From the NCBI GenBank assembly GCA_003158495.1, contig PMJT01000069.1, positions 5,926 through 14,924 on the forward strand: a stretch of DNA of 8,999 bases. Reading direction: 5' to 3'. The notes beneath the pieces were generated by a model. That model made no database searches. It was not told the DNA's origin and was given only the letters and a program-made list of their open reading frames with translations. Shown piece after piece: positions 1 to 6,244 of the stretch. Positions within the stretch are counted from its first letter, which is position 1, and the number at the start of each line of letters is the position of its first letter. Both the position numbers and the translations under genes were made by a program. Source of the DNA: Chloroflexota bacterium. Lineage in GTDB: Bacteria; Chloroflexota; Limnocylindria; Limnocylindrales; CSP1-4.

Positions 1-524
1 GCCGCGAGTCGACCGGCCTTGCGCCGTTCGCGCAGCGGCTCGGATGTCGGCCCCGCGAACTCGCCGGGCCGGGAGCGGCCCCGGACTGGTTCTACGGCGA
101 CGGGTGGCCGTGGCGCCGCCGGCGATGCGGGCTTCCTGCGGGCGGAACTCTTGCCGGGACGGGCGGATGCGTCGCCGTCGTCGCCATCCACCTGGCCGGT
201 GTGCCGTCTGCTCAGGGCCTCGAGCTTCTCTGCCCCACGCAGGGCCGCGTCCGCAGTCGCGGGCTCCGAAGGCAGCCTCGCCCCCTCATCGAGAGCCTGG
301 AGGACCCGGCGGGCGACGATGCTTTCCGGGTCTATGCCCAGCGCGCGCTCGGCAAAGGTTCGAGCCAGGCGCTTGTCCAGGCGTTCGAGCGAAATCATGG
401 CCAGACCGGCCATCGCAATAGCGTTGGTCGGGTCGAGTTCGATCAACTGCCAGTACGTCCGTTCGGCCTGGTCGAGCAGACCCTCGGACAGCGACTTGTC
501 GGCCTGGAGCAGCAACTCGAACAT
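1..524 (-). CDS. TPR-repeat protein, C-terminus cut off by window edge
   Basis: An open minus-strand frame runs from ATG at 524 to the left edge without a stop, giving 174 visible residues. Residues about 3-36 and 37-70 look like two tetratricopeptide helix pairs, with the typical Ala/Tyr/Leu spacing and the 'ELDPTN' and 'GIDPES' turns between helices, so a protein-interaction role is likely. After residue 80 the chain becomes low-complexity: an acidic DGDDGD patch near 113-118, then a Pro/Arg/Ala-rich basic stretch. The start is fixed because the same frame has a stop (TAG) shortly upstream, inside cca, and ATG is the only standard start codon after it. The frame opens 22 nt after the cca stop, which suggests cotranscription, although no clear Shine-Dalgarno is visible. 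No enzymatic motif is seen. The function cannot be named. Confidence 0.72.
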   Translation of the reverse strand, partial: MFELLLQADKSLSEGLLDQAERTYWQLIELDPTNAIAMAGLAMISLERLDKRLARTFAERALGIDPESIVARRVLQALDEGARLPSEPATADAALRGAEKLEALSRRHTGQVDGDDGDASARPGKSSARRKPASPAAPRPPVAVEPVRGRSRPGEFAGPTSEPLRERRKAGRLA

Positions 525-546
525 CAGCCGGTCACGCGGAAGGTCT

Positions 547-1989
547 TCACGAGTTGAGATTCTCCACTAATCCACGCTCGGTGACGGCCTGGCGCGCAAG
601 ATCGAGCAGAATCGCCCTGTCGTTGAGAGCCGGCTCGGCAATTACGCGCTCCGTGAGGTCGTCGATCAGCCGGCCGAGCTCCCGCCCCTGGGGCAGGCCG
701 AGCTCAGACTTGAGGTCGCTGCCGTTGATCGCCAGCTGGTGACGGCCGAGGACCGCGTGGCCGGTAAGCTCGGTCGCGATGCGCGTTGCAAGCTCGGTCA
801 GCCCGCCGGCGTCCGGTGGCTGGCCGCTGCCGAGGTTGTCCGCGGCGCGAAGAGCCAGCAGGTCGTCCACGCAGCCCGGGCCGACCTTGCGGATGAACCG
901 GCGGACGGCCGCGTCGGACCAGGTGCGCTGATACGAGAACATATGGTTGAGCACCAGGTGCGCCACTCGCTCCTGCAGGACTCGTGGCGCGTGGAGGCGG
1001 GCCAGGAAATCCCTCGCCATCACAGCCCCGACGGCCTCGTGGCCGTGGAAGTGGCCGTCGGCGAGCGTGTCCGGCTTGCCGACGTCGTGGAGAAGTGACG
1101 CCAGCCGGACGATCTGCCGCCGCGGCGCCGCATCGACCGTCCGGACCGTGTGATCCCACAGGTCCTCGCCCTCGATCTTGTTCTGGGCGAGGCCGCGCTG
1201 CCGCTCCAGTTCCGGCGCCAGGACCGCGAGAAGACCCGAGTCGGCCATGAGGCGCAGGCCGATCGAAGGCCGGCTCGCCCACAGCAATTTGAGCAGTTCG
1301 GACATGACGCGCTCGCCGGAGATGTGGCCGGCCAGGTCCGCAGAGCGACCGATGGCGGCGAGCGTCTCCGGCTCGACTTCGAACTCGAGCGTCGCCGCAA
1401 GCCTCACGGCCCGGGCCATACGCAGCGCGTCCTCGCGAAACCGCTCGTCCGGATCGCCGACGGCACGCAGCATTCGGCGCGCCAGGTCCGCCTGCCCGCC
1501 GCACGGGTCGACGAAGGTTGGCTCGCAGCCCGGCTCGGCGCCCCACGCCATCGCGTTCACCGTGAAGTCGCGTCGGGCCAGGTCCTCTTCGATCGAATCG
1601 CCGAATACGACTGCGTCCGGGTGCCGGAAGTCCGTGTAGGAGACGTCGCGCCGGAACGCCGTGATCTCGTACTGCGCGCCGTGATGCCGCACGACCACAG
1701 TGCCGAAACGATTCTCGTAGATCGACCTGGGGAAGAGGGCCTGGACCCGTTCTGGCCGAGCGTCAGTGGTGAGGTCCCAGTCGGCCGCCTCACGACCGAG
1801 GAGCGCGTCCCGCAGACAGCCACCGACGACGTACGCGGCCTGGCCACCTGCCCACAGGGTCTCCAGCAAGTCCGCCACGGGAAGCGGGATGTGCGGTTGC
1901 GGGGTAGCGCCAGGGAGCGGCTCGGGTTCGCGGGGCGCCGGGCCGGACTGCTGTTGGCCCCCCGGCCCGCGCCGCTGCTCAGTGGCCAA
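547..1989 (-). CDS. cca: CCA tRNA nucleotidyltransferase with HD domain
   Basis: Class II nucleotidyltransferase that adds or repairs the 3' CCA of tRNA in the cytoplasm. Counted from the TTG at 1989, the 'YVVGGCLRD' nucleotide-binding loop is at about 53-61. The catalytic carboxylates D70 and D72 lie in 'DWDLTTD'. 'RRDFTVNA' is at 139-146 and the base-selecting helix 'DERFREDALRMARAVR' at about 181-196. The C-terminal half carries an HD phosphohydrolase-type domain: H280 in 'LWDHTVRT' and H301-D302 in 'LLHDVGKPD'. This fold is common in bacterial CCA enzymes and often has 2',3'-cyclic phosphatase activity. The start is uncertain. The frame stays open to a GTG at 2061, which has a GGAG seven bases upstream but overlaps the HNH gene by 83 bp. 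TTG 1989 overlaps it by only 11 bp. GTG 1878 would still keep the whole catalytic domain. Residues before about 38 are Pro/Gln/Gly-rich and may not be translated. It sits between the HNH and TPR genes in one orientation. Confidence 0.93.
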   Translation of the reverse strand: MATEQRRGPGGQQQSGPAPREPEPLPGATPQPHIPLPVADLLETLWAGGQAAYVVGGCLRDALLGREAADWDLTTDARPERVQALFPRSIYENRFGTVVVRHHGAQYEITAFRRDVSYTDFRHPDAVVFGDSIEEDLARRDFTVNAMAWGAEPGCEPTFVDPCGGQADLARRMLRAVGDPDERFREDALRMARAVRLAATLEFEVEPETLAAIGRSADLAGHISGERVMSELLKLLWASRPSIGLRLMADSGLLAVLAPELERQRGLAQNKIEGEDLWDHTVRTVDAAPRRQIVRLASLLHDVGKPDTLADGHFHGHEAVGAVMARDFLARLHAPRVLQERVAHLVLNHMFSYQRTWSDAAVRRFIRKVGPGCVDDLLALRAADNLGSGQPPDAGGLTELATRIATELTGHAVLGRHQLAINGSDLKSELGLPQGRELGRLIDDLTERVIAEPALNDRAILLDLARQAVTERGLVENLNS

Positions 1990-2491
1990 GGAAGAGGTAA
2001 GAGCGCCAGCTCTCGTTTCGATCGTCGCGCAAGTACGGGGTGAAGACCGAGTAGACGTCACAGCGCGGCTCCACGGGCCGGCGCGCCAGGCGTAACTTCG
2101 CTTCCTCGAGGAACTTGCCGCCCTTGCGGTGGTTGCATGCCTTGCACGCGGTCACAAGGTTCTCCCACGTGTGGGCTCCGCCGCGGTAGCGCGGAACGAC
2201 GTGGTCCAGGGTCAGGTCGCCGCTCTGGCGGCCGCAGTACTGGCACGTGTAGGAGTCGCGGATGAAGATCTCGCGGCGTGTCAGCTTGACTCGCGGATGG
2301 GGTCGGCGGACGTGGTGCTGGAGGCGGATCACGGCAGGCGCACGGTAGTCCGCCCGCGGCGTCCGGATCAACTGGTGGTCGTACTCGAGCACTTCGGCCC
2401 GCTCGCCGAACACCAACCGGAAGGCGCGCGGCAAGTTGCACACGTTCAGTGGCTCATAGTTCTGATTTAGGACCAGGACCACGCCCTCCAT
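1979..2491 (-). CDS. HNH endonuclease family protein (McrA-like, zinc-finger type)
   Basis: A 170-residue protein with an HNH/beta-beta-alpha-metal nuclease fold in its second half. C83-x2-C86 ('CQYC') and C116-x2-C119 ('CKAC') form a zinc-knuckle pair. The 'LTLDHVVP' segment supplies the general-base H97, followed by N111 in 'ENL' and N120-H121 in 'CNHRKGG'. The N-terminus, 'VLVLNQNYEPLNV', is characteristic of a widespread small HNH family in Actinobacteria, Chloroflexota and Cyanobacteria whose physiological role is not settled. It probably cleaves or nicks DNA in the cytoplasm, with repair or restriction as candidates. ATG 2491 is chosen because family similarity begins exactly there. The open frame extends 45 codons further up, but that part is low-complexity and includes an inverted repeat. 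It lacks a Shine-Dalgarno but has a TACGAT hexamer six bases upstream, so the mRNA may be leaderless. Its 3' end overlaps the presumed cca start. Confidence 0.9.
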   Translation of the reverse strand: MEGVVLVLNQNYEPLNVCNLPRAFRLVFGERAEVLEYDHQLIRTPRADYRAPAVIRLQHHVRRPHPRVKLTRREIFIRDSYTCQYCGRQSGDLTLDHVVPRYRGGAHTWENLVTACKACNHRKGGKFLEEAKLRLARRPVEPRCDVYSVFTPYLRDDRNESWRSYLFLGH

Positions 2492-2497
2492 GAACGC

Positions 2498-2503
2498 ATC
2501 GTA
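2498..2503 (-). promoter_or_regulatory. Putative -10 box (TACGAT) for leaderless HNH transcript
   Basis: On the minus strand TACGAT matches the -10 consensus at four of six positions, including the first TA and last T, and ends six bases before the HNH ATG. This spacing would put transcription start at or next to the start codon. No convincing -35 is visible. The hexamer overlaps the inner edge of the 11-bp inverted repeat at 2500-2537. Confidence 0.4.
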
Positions 2504-2537
2504 CCAGAGCACAGCGCCGCGTCCCCGCTCTGGTACG
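2500..2537. promoter_or_regulatory. Perfect 11-bp inverted repeat upstream of HNH gene, candidate operator
   Basis: The arms CGTACCAGAGC (2500-2510) and GCTCTGGTACG (2527-2537) are exact reverse complements separated by 16 bp. Centre-to-centre spacing is 27 bp, about two and a half helical turns. The downstream arm overlaps the candidate -10 hexamer and ends nine bases before the HNH start codon. If the transcript is leaderless, the repeat acts as DNA, for example as a repressor site. If transcription starts further up, it would form a hairpin covering the translation start. Confidence 0.55.
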
Positions 2538-2565
2538 CCCAACTCCTGCCTGCGGCCGGCGAATC

Positions 2566-2597
2566 GAGAAGGCCCGCCTGAACGAGCGGGCCCTCTC
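2566..2597 (-). terminator. Strong GC hairpin, probable terminator of the TadE/TadG-like locus
   Basis: Arms 2566-2577 and 2586-2597 pair at 11 of 12 positions around an 8-nt loop, with GGCCCGC/GCGGGCC at the core. It lies about 100 bp after the stop codon of the large vWA gene and before the HNH promoter region, where a terminator is expected. The T-tract is weak on the minus strand (CCTTCTCGATT). On the plus strand the following bases TATCTCTCTCTT are also T-rich, so it may be bidirectional. Confidence 0.5.
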
Positions 2598-2697
2598 GGT
2601 ATCTCTCTCTTGCGGCGCGACCACAAACGCTCGCCAGGGTCGGCGTGTCCGTGTGCCTCGACGCGCCCTCAAAACTAAACCGGGTCGGAAATGCCTG

Positions 2698-5523
2698 TCA
2701 CGGGTATGTGTATTGGTCGAGGGTCGAGATCGAAGATGAGCCGCCCGGCGACGACACGATGACGTGAACGACGGTACCGCTGGCTCTCGCCGGAGCCTGT
2801 GCCGTGATGGAAGTGTCGCTCCCGACAGCAAACGCGACCGACGCCCCGCCGATCGTGACCGAGGTCGCGCCGCTGAAGTACTGGCCCGTTATCGCGACGT
2901 TGCCAATTGGGCCGGCGGCGTGCGTCACCACCGGCGCCGGGTAGAGCTGAACGAGATGCGCGCTGTTGTGGGCGAGATTCGACGCGATCAGAGTGAAGGC
3001 CGTCTTCAGAGTGGCGTCATCCGGCGCGTTGAAGTAGTACGGGGAATTGGGTTGTGTGGCCAATGCCATGAGCAGCGACGCGGCCGACTTGTTCGACCAG
3101 GCTGGCAGTTCTGCCGAGTTCTGGCTGGTCGTCGGGCAGTTGCTGCCGACGCCGTACCCAACTGTGTACACCTGGATGCCCTCGTCCTTTGCTGCCTGGG
3201 CCGCAGCAACTGCAGCACCGCACGTGAACTGGAGCGTGTCGAGGCCGTTGGCCGCAGTAGCGTCCTGCGGCTGGCCGTCCGTCTCCAGGAGGATGCCTTT
3301 CACCACTCCGGGACGGCCGTAGTTGTCGAGGTACCACCTCGCCATAGCGATCGGTGTGGCCAGGTCCGTGCCGATGCTAGCTGCCGCAATGCAGTTGATC
3401 GCCTGCACGATGTAGCTGCTCGTGCTCGGCACGCCGTTGACCTCATAGTTTCCTGCGACTCCGGCTGGGTTCGGCAGGGGAGTGGTGGTGTCGGTTCCGC
3501 TGAGACCGACTGGGACCCAGACACCGGCCGTGGTCGGGCCGGGCGTCCAACCGTCCAGGTTCGACACGGTCGCGCCGCTCTGGTGCGTGGCGGCCGTTGT
3601 GCTGTTGAAATGGCGGGTCACAGTCAGAGTCATGGTGGTAGCCGTCTTCGAGACGCCCGTCACCTGCATCTGCTCGTTGTCGATCTCGATCCTGTAAGGG
3701 GTAGCGGTGGGGAACCCGATCGCCGAGGCGACGACGATTGTCGTGTCGGTCGTGCCAACGACCTGATTCACGGTCGCCCCACCAGAGTGCCTGGCCGCAG
3801 CGGTGCCGGACTGGGCGCGGGTCACGGTCCAGGTCGTTGTGCCCTGGCCTCCCGTCACCACCATCACCTCGCTATCGATTTGGATCGCGTAATTCCCGGT
3901 CGTCGGGAATCCGGCCGCCGACGTGACCTGGATCGTAGAGTCACCCGTGCCGATGACATAGGCCACGGCAGCGCCCTGCAAGTGCGTAGCGGCCGTCGTG
4001 CCGGACTGGTGGCGGGTCACGGTCCAGGTCGTTGTGCCCTGGCCTCCCGTCACCACCATCACCTCGCTATCGATTTGGATTGAGTACTGGGTCGCTCCGG
4101 TCGGGAATCCGGCGGCCGACGCGACCTTGATCGTAGTGTCACCCGTGCCGACGGCCTGGACCACGGACGCGGCGCTCGGGTGCGCGGCCGCGGTGGTGCC
4201 GTTAGCGCCGCGGGTCACGGTCCAGGTCGTTGTGCCCTGGCCGCCCGTCACCAGCATCTGCTCGCTACCGATCTGGATGTAGTACTGGCCTGCTCCGGGG
4301 AATCCAGCCGCCGACGCGACCTTGATCGTCGTGTCTGCCGAGCCGACGACCAGGGTCACAGCCGCGCCGTTCGCGTGTGCAGCGGCCGTCGTGCCGGCCT
4401 GGTGGCGGGTCACGGTCCAGGTCGTTGTGCCCTGGCCTCCCGTCACTAACATCACCTCACTATCGACCTGGATGTAGTACTGGCCTACTCCCGTCGGGAA
4501 TCCGGTCGCCGACGCGACCTTGATCGTCGTGGCCGTGTTGGTAATGGCCCCGTTCAGGGTCGTTGCCTGGAGGACGCTCAAGGTCGTGGAGGCACCGTTC
4601 AGGGTCGTTGATGCGCTGCGCAGGGTCGTCGACCCGCCGTTTACGGTCGTCGTGGGGAAGAAGTTGCTATCGTCCGCCGCACCATAGACGGTTGTGCCGC
4701 TGCCGGTGGCGTCGCATTGGCCCGGGGCAGGGTTGCCCGACGCGTCGACGTCACCTGGACCGGTCAGGCCGAGCGCGACGCGCTGTTTCGTCGGGTCGTA
4801 GACCCCGAGGATCGTCTTCGCCGCGTTCTGGAGCGAAATGATCTTGGTATTGCCCGACCCCTGCATGCTCAGGGTGCGGTCCAGGATGACGACCAGGTCC
4901 ACCGGGACGGTGGGCGCCGCACCGCAGGGCCCGCTGCATACCGCCGATACGACCGTGCCCGATGATCCGTTGTTTATACCGACCACCGGGGCGAGGGCGT
5001 AATTCGTGGTCGCGCTGCCCGTGATCAGGACGACGTTGCACTTGTCGCCGACCTTGGGGTTGCACGAAGAGACCCGCGTCAAGCCTGCGCCGGTGAAGTA
5101 CGGCGTGAGGGCCGTGATGTCGCTCGCGGTCAGGGGGTTATTCACGGGGATCCCGAGCGAAATTCGGGGATCGCAGACTGCCGGAATATCCCGGGAGATG
5201 AGGGGCCCACTTGCGTTCGCGCCGATCAGGCACTTGTAGGTGACCGTGTAAGTCGGGGCCGGTGATCCGGAATAGTTGTACGCGATGTTCCGGTCTACCA
5301 GCTGGTGCAGCTTCAATTCGTTTGCGGCGCCGGTGACCGGCAACTGAGACCCACCGGAGAGGGCGGCCGCGTCGAAGGTGTTGACGAGAATCTGCTTGTT
5401 GTTCCGCAGGACGCCGAGGTCTATGACGAGGGCGGCGCATGCAAGGATCACGATGAAGACCAGTTCAAAGAGGACGAGGATCTGCCCGCGTTCTCGCGAG
5501 TGGTCCTTTCGTGAATGCAGCAT
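2698..5523 (-). CDS. TadG-like surface protein: split vWA domain with five inserted repeats and C-terminal IPT/TIG-like domain
   Basis: A 941-residue predicted cell-surface protein, likely an adhesin of a Tad/Flp-type pilus. Residues 11-14 'ERGQ', followed by a hydrophobic helix at about 15-38, match the TadE/TadG pseudopilin-like N-terminus. A vWA domain begins near 206 with MIDAS residues D215, T217 and S219 ('LDRTLSM'); T replaces the usual first Ser. It resumes near 700 with T719 ('IGTDLATPIAMA') and D749 ('LLETDGQP'), and ends near 855. Between these halves lie a Thr-rich TTL ladder (about 291-326) and five repeats of 65-66 residues (about 332-655). Residues about 863-939 resemble an IPT/TIG immunoglobulin-like domain ('VAITGQYFSGATSVTIGG'). 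There are ten cysteines, none in the repeats. ATG 5523 is chosen because GGAGG lies seven bases upstream; the open frame to 5574 overlaps tadE and lacks this signal. It follows the TadE-like gene by 47 bp, so the two are likely cotranscribed. Confidence 0.85.
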   Translation of the reverse strand: MLHSRKDHSRERGQILVLFELVFIVILACAALVIDLGVLRNNKQILVNTFDAAALSGGSQLPVTGAANELKLHQLVDRNIAYNYSGSPAPTYTVTYKCLIGANASGPLISRDIPAVCDPRISLGIPVNNPLTASDITALTPYFTGAGLTRVSSCNPKVGDKCNVVLITGSATTNYALAPVVGINNGSSGTVVSAVCSGPCGAAPTVPVDLVVILDRTLSMQGSGNTKIISLQNAAKTILGVYDPTKQRVALGLTGPGDVDASGNPAPGQCDATGSGTTVYGAADDSNFFPTTTVNGGSTTLRSASTTLNGASTTLSVLQATTLNGAITNTATTIKVASATGFPTGVGQYYIQVDSEVMLVTGGQGTTTWTVTRHQAGTTAAAHANGAAVTLVVGSADTTIKVASAAGFPGAGQYYIQIGSEQMLVTGGQGTTTWTVTRGANGTTAAAHPSAASVVQAVGTGDTTIKVASAAGFPTGATQYSIQIDSEVMVVTGGQGTTTWTVTRHQSGTTAATHLQGAAVAYVIGTGDSTIQVTSAAGFPTTGNYAIQIDSEVMVVTGGQGTTTWTVTRAQSGTAAARHSGGATVNQVVGTTDTTIVVASAIGFPTATPYRIEIDNEQMQVTGVSKTATTMTLTVTRHFNSTTAATHQSGATVSNLDGWTPGPTTAGVWVPVGLSGTDTTTPLPNPAGVAGNYEVNGVPSTSSYIVQAINCIAAASIGTDLATPIAMARWYLDNYGRPGVVKGILLETDGQPQDATAANGLDTLQFTCGAAVAAAQAAKDEGIQVYTVGYGVGSNCPTTSQNSAELPAWSNKSAASLLMALATQPNSPYYFNAPDDATLKTAFTLIASNLAHNSAHLVQLYPAPVVTHAAGPIGNVAITGQYFSGATSVTIGGASVAFAVGSDTSITAQAPARASGTVVHVIVSSPGGSSSISTLDQYTYP
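3559..4530 (-). repeat. Five tandem coding repeats (about 195-204 bp each) inside the vWA gene
   Basis: Minus-strand units are about 4333-4530, 4138-4332, 3940-4137, 3745-3939 and 3559-3744. They encode a pattern of T-T-I-x-V-A-S-A-x-G-F-P, then Y-x-I-Q-I-D-S-E-x-M, then 'VTGGQGTTTWTVTR', then G-T-T-A-A-x-H-x-x-G-A-x-V. Two copies share a 69-bp segment without a mismatch (3817-3885 and 4012-4080, 195 bp apart). The same core recurs for about 33-45 bp at 4210 and 4405. The last unit (near 3613) is the most diverged and replaces the GGQGTTTW segment. The pattern is familiar from phage tail and fibre proteins and some bacterial surface proteins, from memory and not searched. Confidence 0.9.
4550..4610 (-). 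repeat. Short Thr-rich TTL repeat ladder preceding the main repeat array
   Basis: The 16-bp string CCGTTCAGGGTCGTTG occurs at 4550-4565 and again at 4595-4610, a 45-bp period. At protein level it belongs to a run of TTL-NGA/SAS-like heptads (residues about 297-326) linking the first vWA half to the large repeats. Related copies, CGCAGGGTCGTCG and TTTACGGTCGTCG, follow up to about 4650. It is likely a flexible, possibly glycosylated linker. Confidence 0.6.
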
Positions 5524-5570
5524 CCGAGTCCCTCCGTGGCCTGTTGCGGGCCGGCGAATCCGTTGACGAA

Positions 5571-6014
5571 TCAAAACTCGATGACCATCTGGACGGTCGA
5601 ACCTAAGTTGAAGGTCGCCCCGAACGACAGCGGAAAGAAGCTGTGGTAGGTGTAGCTGACCGCCACCGACACCGTGTCACCTGACACCGCGGTGTTGCAG
5701 GGGATCACCGTTGTACTGGAGGGCGACGCGCTCGTCTGATAGCAGGTCACCGCCGGGGCACTCAGTGTCAGCCCGGCCCCTGCAGCCGAGGAGATGCTTG
5801 CGGCCTGGGCCACGGTCGTGATGTCGGTATTGGCCGGAACCATGACTGCGGCTCGAGCCCCCTCGCGGGCAGCGTTGATGACGGTCATCCTGGTGTAGAG
5901 CGCGAAGCCGAAGTCGAGGATGCCCGACAGCACGAGCATGAAGATAGGCAGAACCAGCGCAAACTCGACCATGGCCTGACCACGTTTGCGTTTGGAACTA
6001 CGACCCCGGCTCAT
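5571..6014 (-). CDS. TadE-family minor pilin-like protein
   Basis: A 147-residue TadE-like pseudopilin. Residues 10-20, 'KRGQAMVEFAL', followed by the hydrophobic helix to about 40 ('VLPIFMLVLSGILDFGFALY') and the 'NAAREGARAA' segment at 47-56 are the signature of the family, which contributes minor pilins or pilus-associated proteins to Flp/Tad pili. The N-terminal Lys/Arg cluster (residues 3-11) fits an N-in orientation with the C-terminal beta-rich part outside. C91 and C106 could form a disulfide there. The ATG at 6014 is supported by GGAG five bases upstream; longer starts up to 6068 lack such a signal and add a stretch without family character. The next gene begins 47 bp later with its own strong ribosome-binding site. 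No other Tad genes (ATPase, CpaB, secretin, prepilin peptidase, major Flp pilin) are in the window. Confidence 0.88.
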   Translation of the reverse strand: MSRGRSSKRKRGQAMVEFALVLPIFMLVLSGILDFGFALYTRMTVINAAREGARAAVMVPANTDITTVAQAASISSAAGAGLTLSAPAVTCYQTSASPSSTTVIPCNTAVSGDTVSVAVSYTYHSFFPLSFGATFNLGSTVQMVIEF

Positions 6015-6141
6015 CGGATCTCCGGGTGGTTGCATCTGAACTCGCTCATGTCGACGGTCCATCCCCAAGCTCAGGAAGTTGCCAGCCTCGGGACATTACC
6101 TGCCGGTCCTTGCATTGCTCATAACACCACCGCGCGGGGGC

Positions 6142-6244
6142 GCGACCCGGCGAGGTACCGGTGCGGCCGGGCAACAGCGGTGCGTCTGGTCCTGAACAGG
6201 CCCAATCAAACGGCTGCGATGCGGCGTTGGTCTCGCCGGGTCGC
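6142..6244. repeat. 103-bp unit bounded by perfect 13-bp inverted repeats
   Basis: GCGACCCGGCGAG (6142-6154) and CTCGCCGGGTCGC (6232-6244) are exact reverse complements 77 bp apart. The right arm begins inside the TAG stop codon of the response regulator. Inside, TGGTCCTGAACAGGCCCA (6187-6204) is a near-palindrome around CCTG-AA-CAGG. Positions 6175-6178 pair with 6213-6216 around the same centre, so the whole unit could fold as one long interrupted hairpin. No T-tract follows on either strand, so a simple intrinsic terminator is unlikely. It could be a structured leader of the tadE mRNA, a 3' stabilising element or a small repeat element. The rest of the 6015-6231 spacer holds no gene I can support. 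Confidence 0.55.

Noticed and set aside
19..570. Plus-strand open frame of 183 codons at the left edge
   Set aside because: The opposite strand encodes a TPR-like protein with sensible composition. The plus-strand product is Ser/Arg-rich low-complexity typical of an antisense frame.
1150..2043. Plus-strand open frame of about 297 codons opposite cca
   Set aside because: Antisense shadow of cca in GC-rich DNA; no recognisable domain, and cca motifs are intact on the minus strand.
2500..2537. LexA/SOS box at the HNH gene
   Set aside because: Neither the CTGT-N8-ACAG nor the GAAC-N4-GTTC form is present in the arms; the repeat belongs to an unidentified regulator, if any.
2764..4083. Long plus-strand open frame of about 439 codons opposite the vWA gene
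   Set aside because: It is antisense to a well-supported coding frame with strong start signals. The translation is Arg/Gly/His-rich and its periodicity simply mirrors the repeats on the other strand.
3559..4530. CRISPR-like regular spacing of identical segments
   Set aside because: The period of about 197 bp and continuous in-frame coding with conserved protein pattern between identical segments show coding tandem repeats, not repeat-spacer units.
6015..6141. Possible riboswitch (for example a cyclic-di-GMP type) in the tadE leader
   Set aside because: I looked for known conserved cores such as the GEMM 'CACAGGGCAAACC' type and saw none; only weak stems such as CCCGAG/CTTGGG are present.
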